From Gemmatales bacterium (lineage in GTDB: Bacteria; Planctomycetota; Planctomycetia; Gemmatales; Gemmataceae): 64,000 nt of DNA. The translations under genes were made by a program, and so were the position numbers. This document shows, piece by piece, positions 40,157 through 48,218 of this stretch. Position 1 is the stretch's first letter. Every line of letters begins with the position of its first letter. Under the pieces are notes generated by a model. That model was not told the origin of the DNA, did not search any database, and worked only from the letters and a program-made list of their open reading frames with translations. The stretch lies in assembly GCA_026004675.1 (NCBI GenBank), contig BPJP01000003.1:310001-374000 (forward strand), in the 5' to 3' direction.

Positions 40157-41281
40157 TCACTTTGCAACGGCGATTTCGAGGCCTGCCAGCGTTGCCGGTC
40201 CCGTGTTTGGCTGGGCGGCGATTTGCTTCACAAGTTCGACGACGGGTAGATGGCGCAGTCGCTCTACTCGGTCTTGCAAGTCGTGATTCCCTGTTTCAAG
40301 GCGATCAACGACAAACAACATCTTGTCTCCCGGTTGAAGCGGCAAACAAGGGACGGTGAACGCGCCCGGTCCGACGCCGATCAATGGACCCGCCGCGGAA
40401 CAAGTCGTGACAGGACCGTTCAGAGGAATATGCAGCGGCATAGCGCCGCCTGAACGGGCAAAATGCAGTTTCCGACTGATCAGGTCGATCGTTCCGTATT
40501 GAATGGTCAAGACTGGCTCCCCGGCGCAGCCAATAGCGACAAAGTCGTCGTTCAATAAGGCAAGCACTTCTTCTGGACCACGGATACGGAAGGTGTTGCC
40601 GTTGGTTTCTCTCGTGTCCAGAACGCTGTGCAGGAACAGAGGTACCAAAGCTCCTGTCATCCCTTCCCGCAGCGAGCAGGCAGCGAAAAAGCCAACGCGA
40701 GTTTCATCCAGACGAAAGACGCGGGCACAACCACGCGACGCCGTCAGGTGTACGACGAACTGGCAACCGGAAAACTCCATCTCGGTCAATGCTGCTCGTT
40801 GCAAACGTTGTTGCATTCGTTCCGCCAGTTCGATTTCCCGCTGATAGCGTTCGAAGCACACTTGCAACTTTCGGCTTAGCCGATGGATTTCATCGGTCTT
40901 GCCGACCACTTTGCCCCGCAAGTCGCGCAGGCGTCCCGCCCAATCAATTTGCTTCAACAAGTCATGGACCTGGACTGGTTGCGTCAAAAAAGCGTCGGCG
41001 CCAGTTTGATGGTCCAGATCGGCAACAGCGCGGTCTCGGGTAGCGACGACCAGAAGAGGCGGCGAACTCGATGTGTCCGGTCGGAGATGACGGCAGAAAC
41101 GTATGGCTGCTTCAGGCTGGTGGCGGGCGTCCACGATTATCGCTCGATAATCACCATCGGCACTTGTTGCTTCGAGGGAACGAACTTCGACCTCCACTCC
41201 CTGGGCACGCAATTCCGTACAAACGTCCGCGAACGACTCCGGTGCATCACTGCACAAAAGTAGGCGCGAGTTGGCCAGCAT
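40157..41281 (-). CDS. Response-regulator-like protein with degenerate SpoIIE/RsbU-type phosphatase domain
   Basis: This is a 374-residue protein. ATG 41281 sits 7 bases after GGAG. Residues 1-115 are a receiver domain with candidate phosphoacceptor Asp51 (IIVDAR) and Thr81, but Gln101 replaces the usual Lys. A helical linker (about 120-165) leads to a PP2C-SpoIIE domain. There the metal motifs are altered: the GGDFYD-like site reads SRGCARVF (182-189), the DVSGHG-like site reads ACSLREG (201-207), and TDG reads VDR (325-327). It is probably a non-catalytic partner in a partner-switching pathway rather than an active phosphatase. Confidence 0.8.
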   Translation of the reverse strand: MLANSRLLLCSDAPESFADVCTELRAQGVEVEVRSLEATSADGDYRAIIVDARHQPEAAIRFCRHLRPDTSSSPPLLVVATRDRAVADLDHQTGADAFLTQPVQVHDLLKQIDWAGRLRDLRGKVVGKTDEIHRLSRKLQVCFERYQREIELAERMQQRLQRAALTEMEFSGCQFVVHLTASRGCARVFRLDETRVGFFAACSLREGMTGALVPLFLHSVLDTRETNGNTFRIRGPEEVLALLNDDFVAIGCAGEPVLTIQYGTIDLISRKLHFARSGGAMPLHIPLNGPVTTCSAAGPLIGVGPGAFTVPCLPLQPGDKMLFVVDRLETGNHDLQDRVERLRHLPVVELVKQIAAQPNTGPATLAGLEIAVAK

Positions 41282-41363
41282 CATGCATCTCCGTCTGCAA
41301 GGTTTCGGCAGCATTGTAATGAAGGCTGGTGTTCGGGAAAATGTATTCTTCGTGAGATTTTAC

Positions 41364-41405
41364 TCTGCAAGGCTTGCAGATAGGGCAAAACAGAAGGTAT
41401 ATAAT
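41364..41405 (+). promoter_or_regulatory. Promoter and palindromic operator for DUF4058
   Basis: A perfect 17-base palindrome, TCTGCAAG-G-CTTGCAGA, lies at 41364-41380. A TATAAT -10 element follows at 41400-41405. The distance from -10 to the DUF4058 start is about 55 bases. A -35 is not clear, since the palindrome occupies its place; this is typical of a repressor or activator site. It also lies upstream of the divergent response-regulator gene. Confidence 0.45.
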
Positions 41406-41459
41406 GTATGGGCTTAGCTGTTTAGATCCGGCGAGTTTACGATTTGCGGCGGAGTAACC

Positions 41460-42143
41460 ATGCCAAGTCCTTTTCCCGGAATGGACCCTTACCTGGAAAA
41501 CGAGCAGATCTGGGATGCATTCCACCATCAATTGATCACTTGCCTGTACCAAATGCTCCTCCCAGGTTTGGTCGACCGCTACAAAGCCAAAATCTGCCAG
41601 AGGGACTATGTTTCCGAACAGCCGCTATTCACCTCTGTGATCCGCGAAGTCCATTTAGAGGAGTACATCGAAATCCGCCAGCGCGGACAAGGCAAGATCG
41701 TGACCATGATCGATGTCGTCAGCCCTGGCAACAAGACGACTGCCGCTGGTCGGCAAGCCTATTTGGACAATCGTCGCCGTGGCAAAGACCATGGCGCCAA
41801 TCTTGTGGAAATCGATCTGGTGTTGCAGGGCGAGCCGATGCTCGATTACTCCCGGGAAGGGTTGCCCGAATGGGATTATGCCGTTACGGTGACGAGGGCG
41901 ACGCAACCCGAACGTTACGAGATTTACACATCCACGTTGCAAAAGCGACTGCCTCGGTTTCGCATGCCCCTGGCCAGCGACGACCGCGACACCGTCGTCG
42001 ATTTGCAGGTCGCCTTTACGCGATGCTACGACCAGGGGACATTCTCCGCGGAAATCGACTATAGCCGCGATCCGCAAGTTCCTCTCGATGACGACGATCG
42101 GAATTGGCTCAACGAGTTGTTGAAGGCGGAAAAACTGCGTTGA
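41460..42143 (+). CDS. DUF4058 family protein
   Basis: This is a 227-residue protein with the defining N-terminal motif PSPFPGMDPYLE and a later KIVTMIDVVSPGNKT segment resembling the PD-(D/E)XK-like core seen in Cyanobacteria and Planctomycetes. The family function is not known to me. Acidic and Glu-Lys residues in the middle would fit a nuclease-like fold, but this is not established. The last 35 bases overlap the 3' end of the convergent cytochrome gene. Confidence 0.88.
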   Translation: MPSPFPGMDPYLENEQIWDAFHHQLITCLYQMLLPGLVDRYKAKICQRDYVSEQPLFTSVIREVHLEEYIEIRQRGQGKIVTMIDVVSPGNKTTAAGRQAYLDNRRRGKDHGANLVEIDLVLQGEPMLDYSREGLPEWDYAVTVTRATQPERYEIYTSTLQKRLPRFRMPLASDDRDTVVDLQVAFTRCYDQGTFSAEIDYSRDPQVPLDDDDRNWLNELLKAEKLR

Positions 42144-43557
42144 TCCAGTTTCTCAAGTGGACATCGTTACCCTGCTTCGACTCTTTTTCTCCTTCCAGCC
42201 AGAAAGGACGCTTCCAGGGAGTGGTTTTTGGTAGTACCTCTTCGATCCTCTTTGTTCCCACGGTGCGTTCCCGTGTCCGGTCGTGGTAGCGATGGCACTC
42301 AACGCAGTCCGTTCGCGCCTGAACCGTCTCGTTGTGGCAAGTCATGCAGTCTTGGATTCTGGGCAAAGAAAGATCACGTGTTTGACTGCTTTCGGACGTC
42401 GGATGGCATTCGCCGCATTGCAACATACGGTGGCTGTCGTGGCTGAACCGACTGTGCTTGAGCCACGGCGTCGTGATGTTCGCTGGTGCAATGAGCGGCA
42501 AATCCGCCTTGTCGAATCCCGTCACTTGGTGGCAATACCGACAGCCCGTCACGCCCGTAAAGAGAAACTGCTCAGCCTTTTGCATCTGCCGATCGATCCA
42601 TTGTCCTTCTGCTTCGACGATTTCTGTCGGCGGCAAATGCCCAGGCAGCGGTCGGGGAAGTTGTCGTACCGGCGTCCCTAGCACGCCACGCCATTGGCGG
42701 ACGAACTCCGAAAATCTTTGTCGAAGCGCCGACCGGACCAGCAACGGGTCCGTATGCGGCACAGGAGTCAGTTCGAACTTCCGTTTCGCTTCGGCGATAG
42801 CCTGGTCCTGCCAGTTCCCGACGATTGGCACCGTTAAAGGGTGGCACGAAGCACAATCCTGTTCATACTGCACCGGTTGCATGTACTGTCTTTGCGCATC
42901 GAGTCGGTGGCAGTTCTGGCAGTCGAGCACGTGTTTCTTCCCGTCCGATCCAAGTACTCCGGAAGGGGCCAGGTGAAGTTTATGATTGAAACGGATGGTT
43001 CCCGGGTCGGCGGGTTCTTGGCTTCTCCAGATTTTGAATTCGGGATGCTGACCAAAAACGAAAGCACGAACATCGAGAAAGTCTGTTGTCGCGCCTGCTT
43101 TTAACCCGTCTCGTTTGAGGTTCGCGTGGCAACGGGTGCAATGATCATCCGAAACACGAGCCAACTGGTCATTGCCTCGATGTTCTTGATGGCAAGTGGC
43201 ACAACCAGGTTCGAAGCTCTGTTTGGCGTGGTGGACAGCTCCGTCGTGGCAGCTGAGGCATGCCTGGTCCATGGCGGAAGGCAGGGGTTGAAGATTCGGA
43301 AGCAACCGCCGGACCGGCAGGAAAGGTTTGACGTGACAGACTTCGCATTGGCTGTGAAACATGGAGTGAGCCTGGGAAACAGGGCCGGCTTCGAACACTT
43401 CCCGGTTTTCCGGCAGAAAGGCATAAGCGAGACCGGCACCGCTTAACAACGCTACCAGCCAAAGTGCCAGCCGCTTCATGCGCCGTAGTTTTCTCGGCCT
43501 TTGGTAGTAGTCCAGTTCCAACCATTCGGGTAACGACTTCGGATCGCGCATAGGCAT
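42109..43557 (-). CDS. Membrane-anchored decahaem c-type cytochrome
   Basis: This is a 482-residue protein. Ten CxxCH haem-attachment motifs are present: CEVCH, CLSCH, CATCH, CTRCH, CQNCH, CASCH, CRYCH, CGECH, CMTCH and CVECH. A single transmembrane helix at residues about 30-48 (LALWLVALLSGAGLAYAF) after a basic N-terminus suggests a periplasmic protein anchored in the membrane. It should transfer electrons between quinone-side and periplasmic partners; the terminal acceptor is unknown. The start at 43557 (or 43551) follows GAGG. A long His-rich spacing may provide axial ligands. Confidence 0.88.
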   Translation of the reverse strand: MPMRDPKSLPEWLELDYYQRPRKLRRMKRLALWLVALLSGAGLAYAFLPENREVFEAGPVSQAHSMFHSQCEVCHVKPFLPVRRLLPNLQPLPSAMDQACLSCHDGAVHHAKQSFEPGCATCHQEHRGNDQLARVSDDHCTRCHANLKRDGLKAGATTDFLDVRAFVFGQHPEFKIWRSQEPADPGTIRFNHKLHLAPSGVLGSDGKKHVLDCQNCHRLDAQRQYMQPVQYEQDCASCHPLTVPIVGNWQDQAIAEAKRKFELTPVPHTDPLLVRSALRQRFSEFVRQWRGVLGTPVRQLPRPLPGHLPPTEIVEAEGQWIDRQMQKAEQFLFTGVTGCRYCHQVTGFDKADLPLIAPANITTPWLKHSRFSHDSHRMLQCGECHPTSESSQTRDLSLPRIQDCMTCHNETVQARTDCVECHRYHDRTRERTVGTKRIEEVLPKTTPWKRPFWLEGEKESKQGNDVHLRNWINAVFPPSTTR

Positions 43558-43659
43558 CTCGCCTCGTGCTCTCAAGTTTGCAGCGGATCATACGACGTTG
43601 GGCCAGGAAAATCCAGGGCCAATAACCGACGCAGCCAGCGTGTCGTCGTCTTCACGTCG

Positions 43660-44802
43660 TTAACTGATGCCGTGCTTCTTTCTGAGTTCGGTTGAAGAAA
43701 TATCGACGCGAAGCGGCAACGGCTCGAAAAGATCGCGAAACGTTTCCGGAAGAGGAATGTCGTCGAGCGAGCGGAATTGCCCGCGTTCGTCGCGGCGACC
43801 GGCAACGAGGAAGCGGCAGCCAAGGTGACGAATTTCTGCTAATGCCTCCTGCATCCGGCGGGCGTCGCCCTCATAGTAGCGCGGGTCGACAATGCGAACC
43901 GCGGTGTCCGCACCGACAACGAACGTCGCCCTGGGAAACAAACGTGCTTTATCCAAGAAGGTTGGTGCCCGCGTCAACCAGACGGGTGCCTTCCAGACAA
44001 ATTGCTGCCAGCGCTCGCGAGCCTCTTCCATCGTCAATGGTGGCTTATCGACATTGGTGATGCTCAATTCGAAAGCAGCACTCTGCCCGGTCCGTTGGGC
44101 GGCCTCCTTCGCCAGCCGAAGATGACCATGGTGGAGCGGATGAAACGATCCAGCAAGCAATAGCCCTGGTTTGGGCTGGTCGAGGCAGATCCTTCCGTCC
44201 GTATCGATAGCCAGTACGCATCTTTTGCCAGACATCAATTCGGCCAAGGAACGGAGCACATCTTCGGATCGGTATTCAAGATGTTCGCCGGCGAGGAGGG
44301 GTACCTCGACGCGCTCTGCGATGCCGAACGCCTCTGCCAGCGCGTTAAGAAAAACCATGTCGAGAACGGTTTCTTCTTCGTGACGGCTTCGCTTTCCTTT
44401 TTCGAGAACCAAGCCGTAGTGATGTCGTTCGTCAAGCGAACGAGTGGCGATATAGAAGCGGTGAGCACCCTTTTTCGGACGATCGGTCGCTAGAGCAGCA
44501 GTGCAGGCGATGCCGACTACGCGAACCGAAGGAGCCAGGAACCAGGCGCGGTCGAAAGCTCTGTCCGCAAGTCGTTCGGCCGTTTCTGAACTGCAAAATG
44601 ATTCTGGCATTTCGCCGAGGTAATCGACCAGCGCTTGTTGTCCGTAGGGGATCGCGGCATCGAGCACAGTTTTCGAACTTCCGGGCACGCCAAGCAGCAT
44701 GGCAACAGCATTGGCTCCGCCGCCGGTGGTGACGATGGCACACATCGTTGGCGACCGGTGAAGTGCTTCAATCAGGTTGCTGATTCGGGAATCCGTGACC
44801 AT
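43660..44802 (-). CDS. CinA-C-like domain fused to NMNAT/cytidylyltransferase-like nucleotidyltransferase
   Basis: This is a 380-residue protein. The N-terminal half (about 1-190) resembles the CinA C-terminal domain (nicotinamide-nucleotide amidase): TTGGGANAVAMLLGVPGSSK and VGIACTAALATDRPK. The C-terminal half carries the nucleotidyltransferase HxGH motif in GSFHPLHHGHLRLA and the ISSTELRKK signature of NadD/NMNAT-type enzymes. The pair suggests action on pyridine nucleotides (deamidation plus adenylylation) or a related cytidylyl transfer. It lies 5 bases after a MoaD/ThiS-like gene on the same strand. Confidence 0.85.
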   Translation of the reverse strand: MVTDSRISNLIEALHRSPTMCAIVTTGGGANAVAMLLGVPGSSKTVLDAAIPYGQQALVDYLGEMPESFCSSETAERLADRAFDRAWFLAPSVRVVGIACTAALATDRPKKGAHRFYIATRSLDERHHYGLVLEKGKRSRHEEETVLDMVFLNALAEAFGIAERVEVPLLAGEHLEYRSEDVLRSLAELMSGKRCVLAIDTDGRICLDQPKPGLLLAGSFHPLHHGHLRLAKEAAQRTGQSAAFELSITNVDKPPLTMEEARERWQQFVWKAPVWLTRAPTFLDKARLFPRATFVVGADTAVRIVDPRYYEGDARRMQEALAEIRHLGCRFLVAGRRDERGQFRSLDDIPLPETFRDLFEPLPLRVDISSTELRKKHGIS

Positions 44803-44807
44803 GATCG

Positions 44808-45086
44808 TTATCCACCGGCGTCCGCCGACAAAAGGAGCAGATGATCGCCTGGGCGTAGTTCCGTCGCGGAGTCGGAAATGAATCGCTCGCCGTTCAGGGA
44901 CGCGAGGACATAGGGCGAGAGACGACCATCCCGAATCAGGAAGCCTGCCAAACCCGGGAAACGCGTTTCGACGGCATGGACGGCTTCAAACAGAGAGCGG
45001 GCATCGACGACATATTGCTCCTGGCCAGCGCGTTGTCTTGGAATGCCAAAAAACTCGACGGTCACCGGGGATTTCACGGTTGCCAC
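44808..45086 (-). CDS. MoaD/ThiS-family sulfur carrier-like protein
   Basis: This is a 92-residue protein with the beta-grasp pattern VTVEFFGIPRQRAG ... LSPYVLASLNGERF and a C-terminus of DAGG, the Gly-Gly tail required for adenylation and thiocarboxylate formation. It probably acts as a sulfur carrier, in molybdopterin synthesis or another sulfur transfer. It is immediately upstream of the CinA/nucleotidyltransferase fusion; the two may share a transcript. No MoaE or ThiF-like partner is adjacent. Confidence 0.83.
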   Translation of the reverse strand: MATVKSPVTVEFFGIPRQRAGQEQYVVDARSLFEAVHAVETRFPGLAGFLIRDGRLSPYVLASLNGERFISDSATELRPGDHLLLLSADAGG

Positions 45087-45352
45087 ACAAAAACGACGCC
45101 AGATATTACCCGTTTGGGGCGTGTTCTTATCGAAGCATTGTTCGAACGTTGTTTCAAGTGATTTTGGCTAAAAGTCGATATTGCCGAACCCTGCGAGCGG
45201 ACTTCCGCAATTGCAAACATCGATGATCTATAAGCATCAATTCCTTGTCGTTTCGCACCGACGAGTGGCTGCTACGTTCCGCACTGTTCAAGGTCGTGTG
45301 CTGCCGCTATGGTGGAAGTGTGCGACGGTAACTGCCGCTGGAGGGCGCCGCC

Positions 45353-46834
45353 TTGTTCGATCTGTGGGAATGGCTGCTGAACTTGTACGAAGCTCGTGAT
45401 GCCAAGACATGGGCAGGACTTTACTTCATCGGCGAATGGCTCGTCCGCATCGTCATGCTCGCCTGGGTTCCGATGAAACGGTCGCCAGCGGCAGCCGCCA
45501 GCTGGTTGATTCTTATCTTTTTTGTGCCGTTCGTGGGGCTGTTTCTTTTCCTCTGGTTCGGCTATCGGCAGCTTCCGAGTTGGCGGCTGCAGCGACTGCA
45601 ACGTGCGGAAAAAGCGATCCAGCAAATCGGCGACCGCTTCCACAAAGAACATCCGCATATCTTCCATCCGACATTGCCTCCAGAACTGAACCACGCCGTC
45701 CGTCTGGCACAAAAACTGGGCAAAATGCCGATTCTCGGAGGCAACAGCGTCGAGCTTCTCGTCGTCTATGATGACATCATCGACCGCCTCGTTTCCGACA
45801 TCGACACGGCTGAACATAACGTGCATCTTCTTTATTACATCTTCGCTGATGATCGAACCGGAAAAAAGGTCATGGACGCACTGGTGCGTGCGCGCAAGCG
45901 AGGCGTCACCTGCCGCGTTCTGTTCGACTCGTTGGGAACTGGCCGCGCTTACCGTGCTCTTTACAGGAAGTTGGCTCCTGTCGGCGTCCAGATCGAAGCG
46001 ATGTTGCCGGTCGGCATCTTTCCGCTATTGCGAGCCCGCATGGCCCGGCCGGACCTGCGCAATCATCGCAAGATCGCCGTCATCGACGGCCGAGTCGCCT
46101 ACACCGGGTCGCAAAACCTCGTCGATGCCAAATACAAGGAAGGTATCACTTATGAAGAATTGATGGTTCGGCTCACCGGTCCTATCGTGTTGGAGCTTCA
46201 AGCCGTTTTTGCCGCTGATTGGTACGTCGAAACCGAAGAGGTCCTGGATGACGATCTGATTTTTCCCGATCCGGAAATTGCGGGCGAAGTTCCGGCCCAG
46301 GCCCTGCCGAGCGGTCCCGGCTACGAAATCGAAAACAACCAGCGCGTCATCGTTTCCCTCATCCACGGGGCTCGCGAACGTGTCGTTATTACAACACCCT
46401 ATTTCATTCCGGATTTGGCTTTGCTCCAGGCCTTGCAAACAGCCGTCCTTCGCGGCGTCGACGTGAAGCTGATTCTTTCTCAGAAAGAAGACCAGGTTCT
46501 CGTCCATCTTGCCCAGCAATCGTATTACGAAGAACTGCTTGAAGTCGGCGTGGAAATCCACCTCTATAAGGAAAAATTCCTGCATGCCAAGCATTTGACT
46601 ATCGATGATTCGATTGCCTTTGTCGGTTCGAGCAACATCGACATTCGCTCATTTTGCCTCAATGCTGAAATCAGCGTTCTGTTCTACGATCGTTCGGTTA
46701 CTGCTCAACTTCGTGCCGAGCAAGAACGCTACCTCACACGTTGTGAGGCCTTGAGTATGGAGAAATGGTCCGGCCGCCAATTACCTAAGCGATTCGCTCA
46801 AAACGTCGCTCGCCTCATGAGCCCCGTTTTGTAG
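45353..46834 (+). CDS. cls: Cardiolipin synthase (phospholipase D family)
   Basis: This is a 493-residue protein. Translation starts at TTG 45353, behind GGAGGG at 45340-45345. Two transmembrane helices (residues about 18-40 and 48-70) are followed by two phospholipase D domains with HxK(x)4D motifs: NHRKIAVIDGRVAYTGSQN and HAKHLTIDDSIAFVGSSN. It condenses two phosphatidylglycerols into cardiolipin, or a related transfer, at the membrane. A hairpin terminator follows the stop. Confidence 0.93.
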   Translation: MFDLWEWLLNLYEARDAKTWAGLYFIGEWLVRIVMLAWVPMKRSPAAAASWLILIFFVPFVGLFLFLWFGYRQLPSWRLQRLQRAEKAIQQIGDRFHKEHPHIFHPTLPPELNHAVRLAQKLGKMPILGGNSVELLVVYDDIIDRLVSDIDTAEHNVHLLYYIFADDRTGKKVMDALVRARKRGVTCRVLFDSLGTGRAYRALYRKLAPVGVQIEAMLPVGIFPLLRARMARPDLRNHRKIAVIDGRVAYTGSQNLVDAKYKEGITYEELMVRLTGPIVLELQAVFAADWYVETEEVLDDDLIFPDPEIAGEVPAQALPSGPGYEIENNQRVIVSLIHGARERVVITTPYFIPDLALLQALQTAVLRGVDVKLILSQKEDQVLVHLAQQSYYEELLEVGVEIHLYKEKFLHAKHLTIDDSIAFVGSSNIDIRSFCLNAEISVLFYDRSVTAQLRAEQERYLTRCEALSMEKWSGRQLPKRFAQNVARLMSPVL

Positions 46835-46845
46835 AGCCGAACCGA

Positions 46846-46871
46846 AAACGCTGTGACAGCGTTTGTTTTTG
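46846..46871 (+). terminator. Rho-independent terminator after cls
   Basis: An 8-base perfect stem (AAACGCTG/CAGCGTTT) with a 3-base loop is followed by GTTTTTG, 12 bases beyond the cls stop codon. Confidence 0.8.
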
Positions 46872-46988
46872 AAAACAGGGGGAACCTGCCAAAATGGCAG
46901 CCGACGTCGAGCACGCCTCATACAGCGAACGAATCTAACTGAAAAATGCGCTAGGAGTTTCGTAAGTGTCGCAAGCGCTGACTCAAAT

Positions 46989-47004
46989 TGGCACGGTATT
47001 TGCT
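46989..47004 (+). promoter_or_regulatory. Sigma-54 promoter for the glycosyltransferase operon
   Basis: The sequence TGGCACG-GTAT-TTGCT matches the sigma-54 consensus TGGCACG-N4-TTGCW at every defined base, including the -24 GG and -12 GC with exactly ten bases between. It lies 33 bases upstream of the glycosyltransferase start and behind the cls terminator. Transcription would need an AAA+ activator; one is encoded at 51442. Confidence 0.82.
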
Positions 47005-47036
47005 GGCGACGCCCCTGTCAACAGGAGGACAGGTGA

Positions 47037-48131
47037 ATGCGAATTGCTCAGGTATCGCCCCTTTATGAGAGCGTGCCCCCGAAACTTTATGGCGGCACGG
47101 AACGCGTCGTTGCGTATCTGACTGAGGAACTGGTTCGACAAGGGCACGACGTCACGCTTTTTGCCAGTGGCGATTCCCAAACGACCGCGAAATTGGTCGC
47201 GCCGTGCCGACGTGGTTTGCGTCTGGACAAGTCGTGCCGCGACCAGCTGGCATATCACTTCCTGATGCTGGAACAAGTGGCGCAGCGAGCGAATGACTTC
47301 GATGTGATCCACTTTCATATCGACTATCTTCATTTTCCGTTGACACGTCGTCTGAAGGTGCCGTCTGTGACGACGCTGCATGGGAGGCTCGATCTGCCCG
47401 AGTTGAAGCCCCTATACGATGAATTCTCCGAAATGCCTGTGGTGTCGATATCGGACGCGCAGCGGCGTCCTTTGCCGAAAGCCCATTGGGTGGGCACGGT
47501 TTATCATGGGCTGCCACTGGACTCTTTTCGACCACGAACCGAACCAGGGGAATATCTCGCGTTCCTGGGCAGAATCTGTCCGGAGAAGCGCGTTGATCGG
47601 GCCATCGAGATCGCGCGACGTGCGGGTCTGCCTCTCAAGATAGCCGCCAAGATCGACAAAGCGGATGAACAATACTATGAGACGAGAATCAAACATCTGC
47701 TTCAGCAGCCGCACGTCGAATTTCTCGGCGAAGTAGGTGGCAGGCAAAAGGAAGAATTCCTGCGCCACGCGATTGCTCTGCTCTTTCCGATCGACTGGCC
47801 GGAACCCTTTGGGCTGGTAATGATTGAAGCCATGGCGTGTGGCACACCTGTCATTGCCTGGCGTGGGGGCTCGGTAGACGAAGTAATCGATGATGAAATC
47901 AGTGGTTTCATCGTAACCAGCATTGACGAGGCGGTCGATGCAGTCCGCCGGGTTGGCGAACTGAGCCGGCATCGCTGCCGGGAGGTCTTTGAAGAGCGCT
48001 TCAGCGCTCCCCGAATGGCCCGCGATTACATGGCCATTTACGAACGCGTTCTTCACAAAGCACGCCTTGAATCCAAGGCGAATTTAGTCCAGACTTTACC
48101 AGATGGAGCCGTGAAGTTGCCGTCGGTTTAG
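47037..48131 (+). CDS. Family 4 glycosyltransferase
   Basis: This is a 364-residue GT-B fold enzyme. The N-terminal lobe opens RIAQVSPLYESVPPKLYGG, and the C-terminal lobe holds the GT4 donor motif EPFGLVMIEAMACGTPVIAW with the E-x7-E acidic pair. AGGAGG precedes the start. It would transfer a sugar from a nucleotide-sugar donor, probably to a glucan, trehalose-type or membrane glycan. It is first in the sigma-54-driven unit and is followed 87 bases later by a glycogen debranching gene, which suggests alpha-glucan metabolism. Confidence 0.9.
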   Translation: MRIAQVSPLYESVPPKLYGGTERVVAYLTEELVRQGHDVTLFASGDSQTTAKLVAPCRRGLRLDKSCRDQLAYHFLMLEQVAQRANDFDVIHFHIDYLHFPLTRRLKVPSVTTLHGRLDLPELKPLYDEFSEMPVVSISDAQRRPLPKAHWVGTVYHGLPLDSFRPRTEPGEYLAFLGRICPEKRVDRAIEIARRAGLPLKIAAKIDKADEQYYETRIKHLLQQPHVEFLGEVGGRQKEEFLRHAIALLFPIDWPEPFGLVMIEAMACGTPVIAWRGGSVDEVIDDEISGFIVTSIDEAVDAVRRVGELSRHRCREVFEERFSAPRMARDYMAIYERVLHKARLESKANLVQTLPDGAVKLPSV

Positions 48132-48218
48132 AACAGCAGGGTCGGCAACTGGTCTGGCCCGATGTCGTCGGTCCGGCTATCCTGTTTTCCTCAGAAGGAA
48201 AGGATCGGAGGGCCAGGG

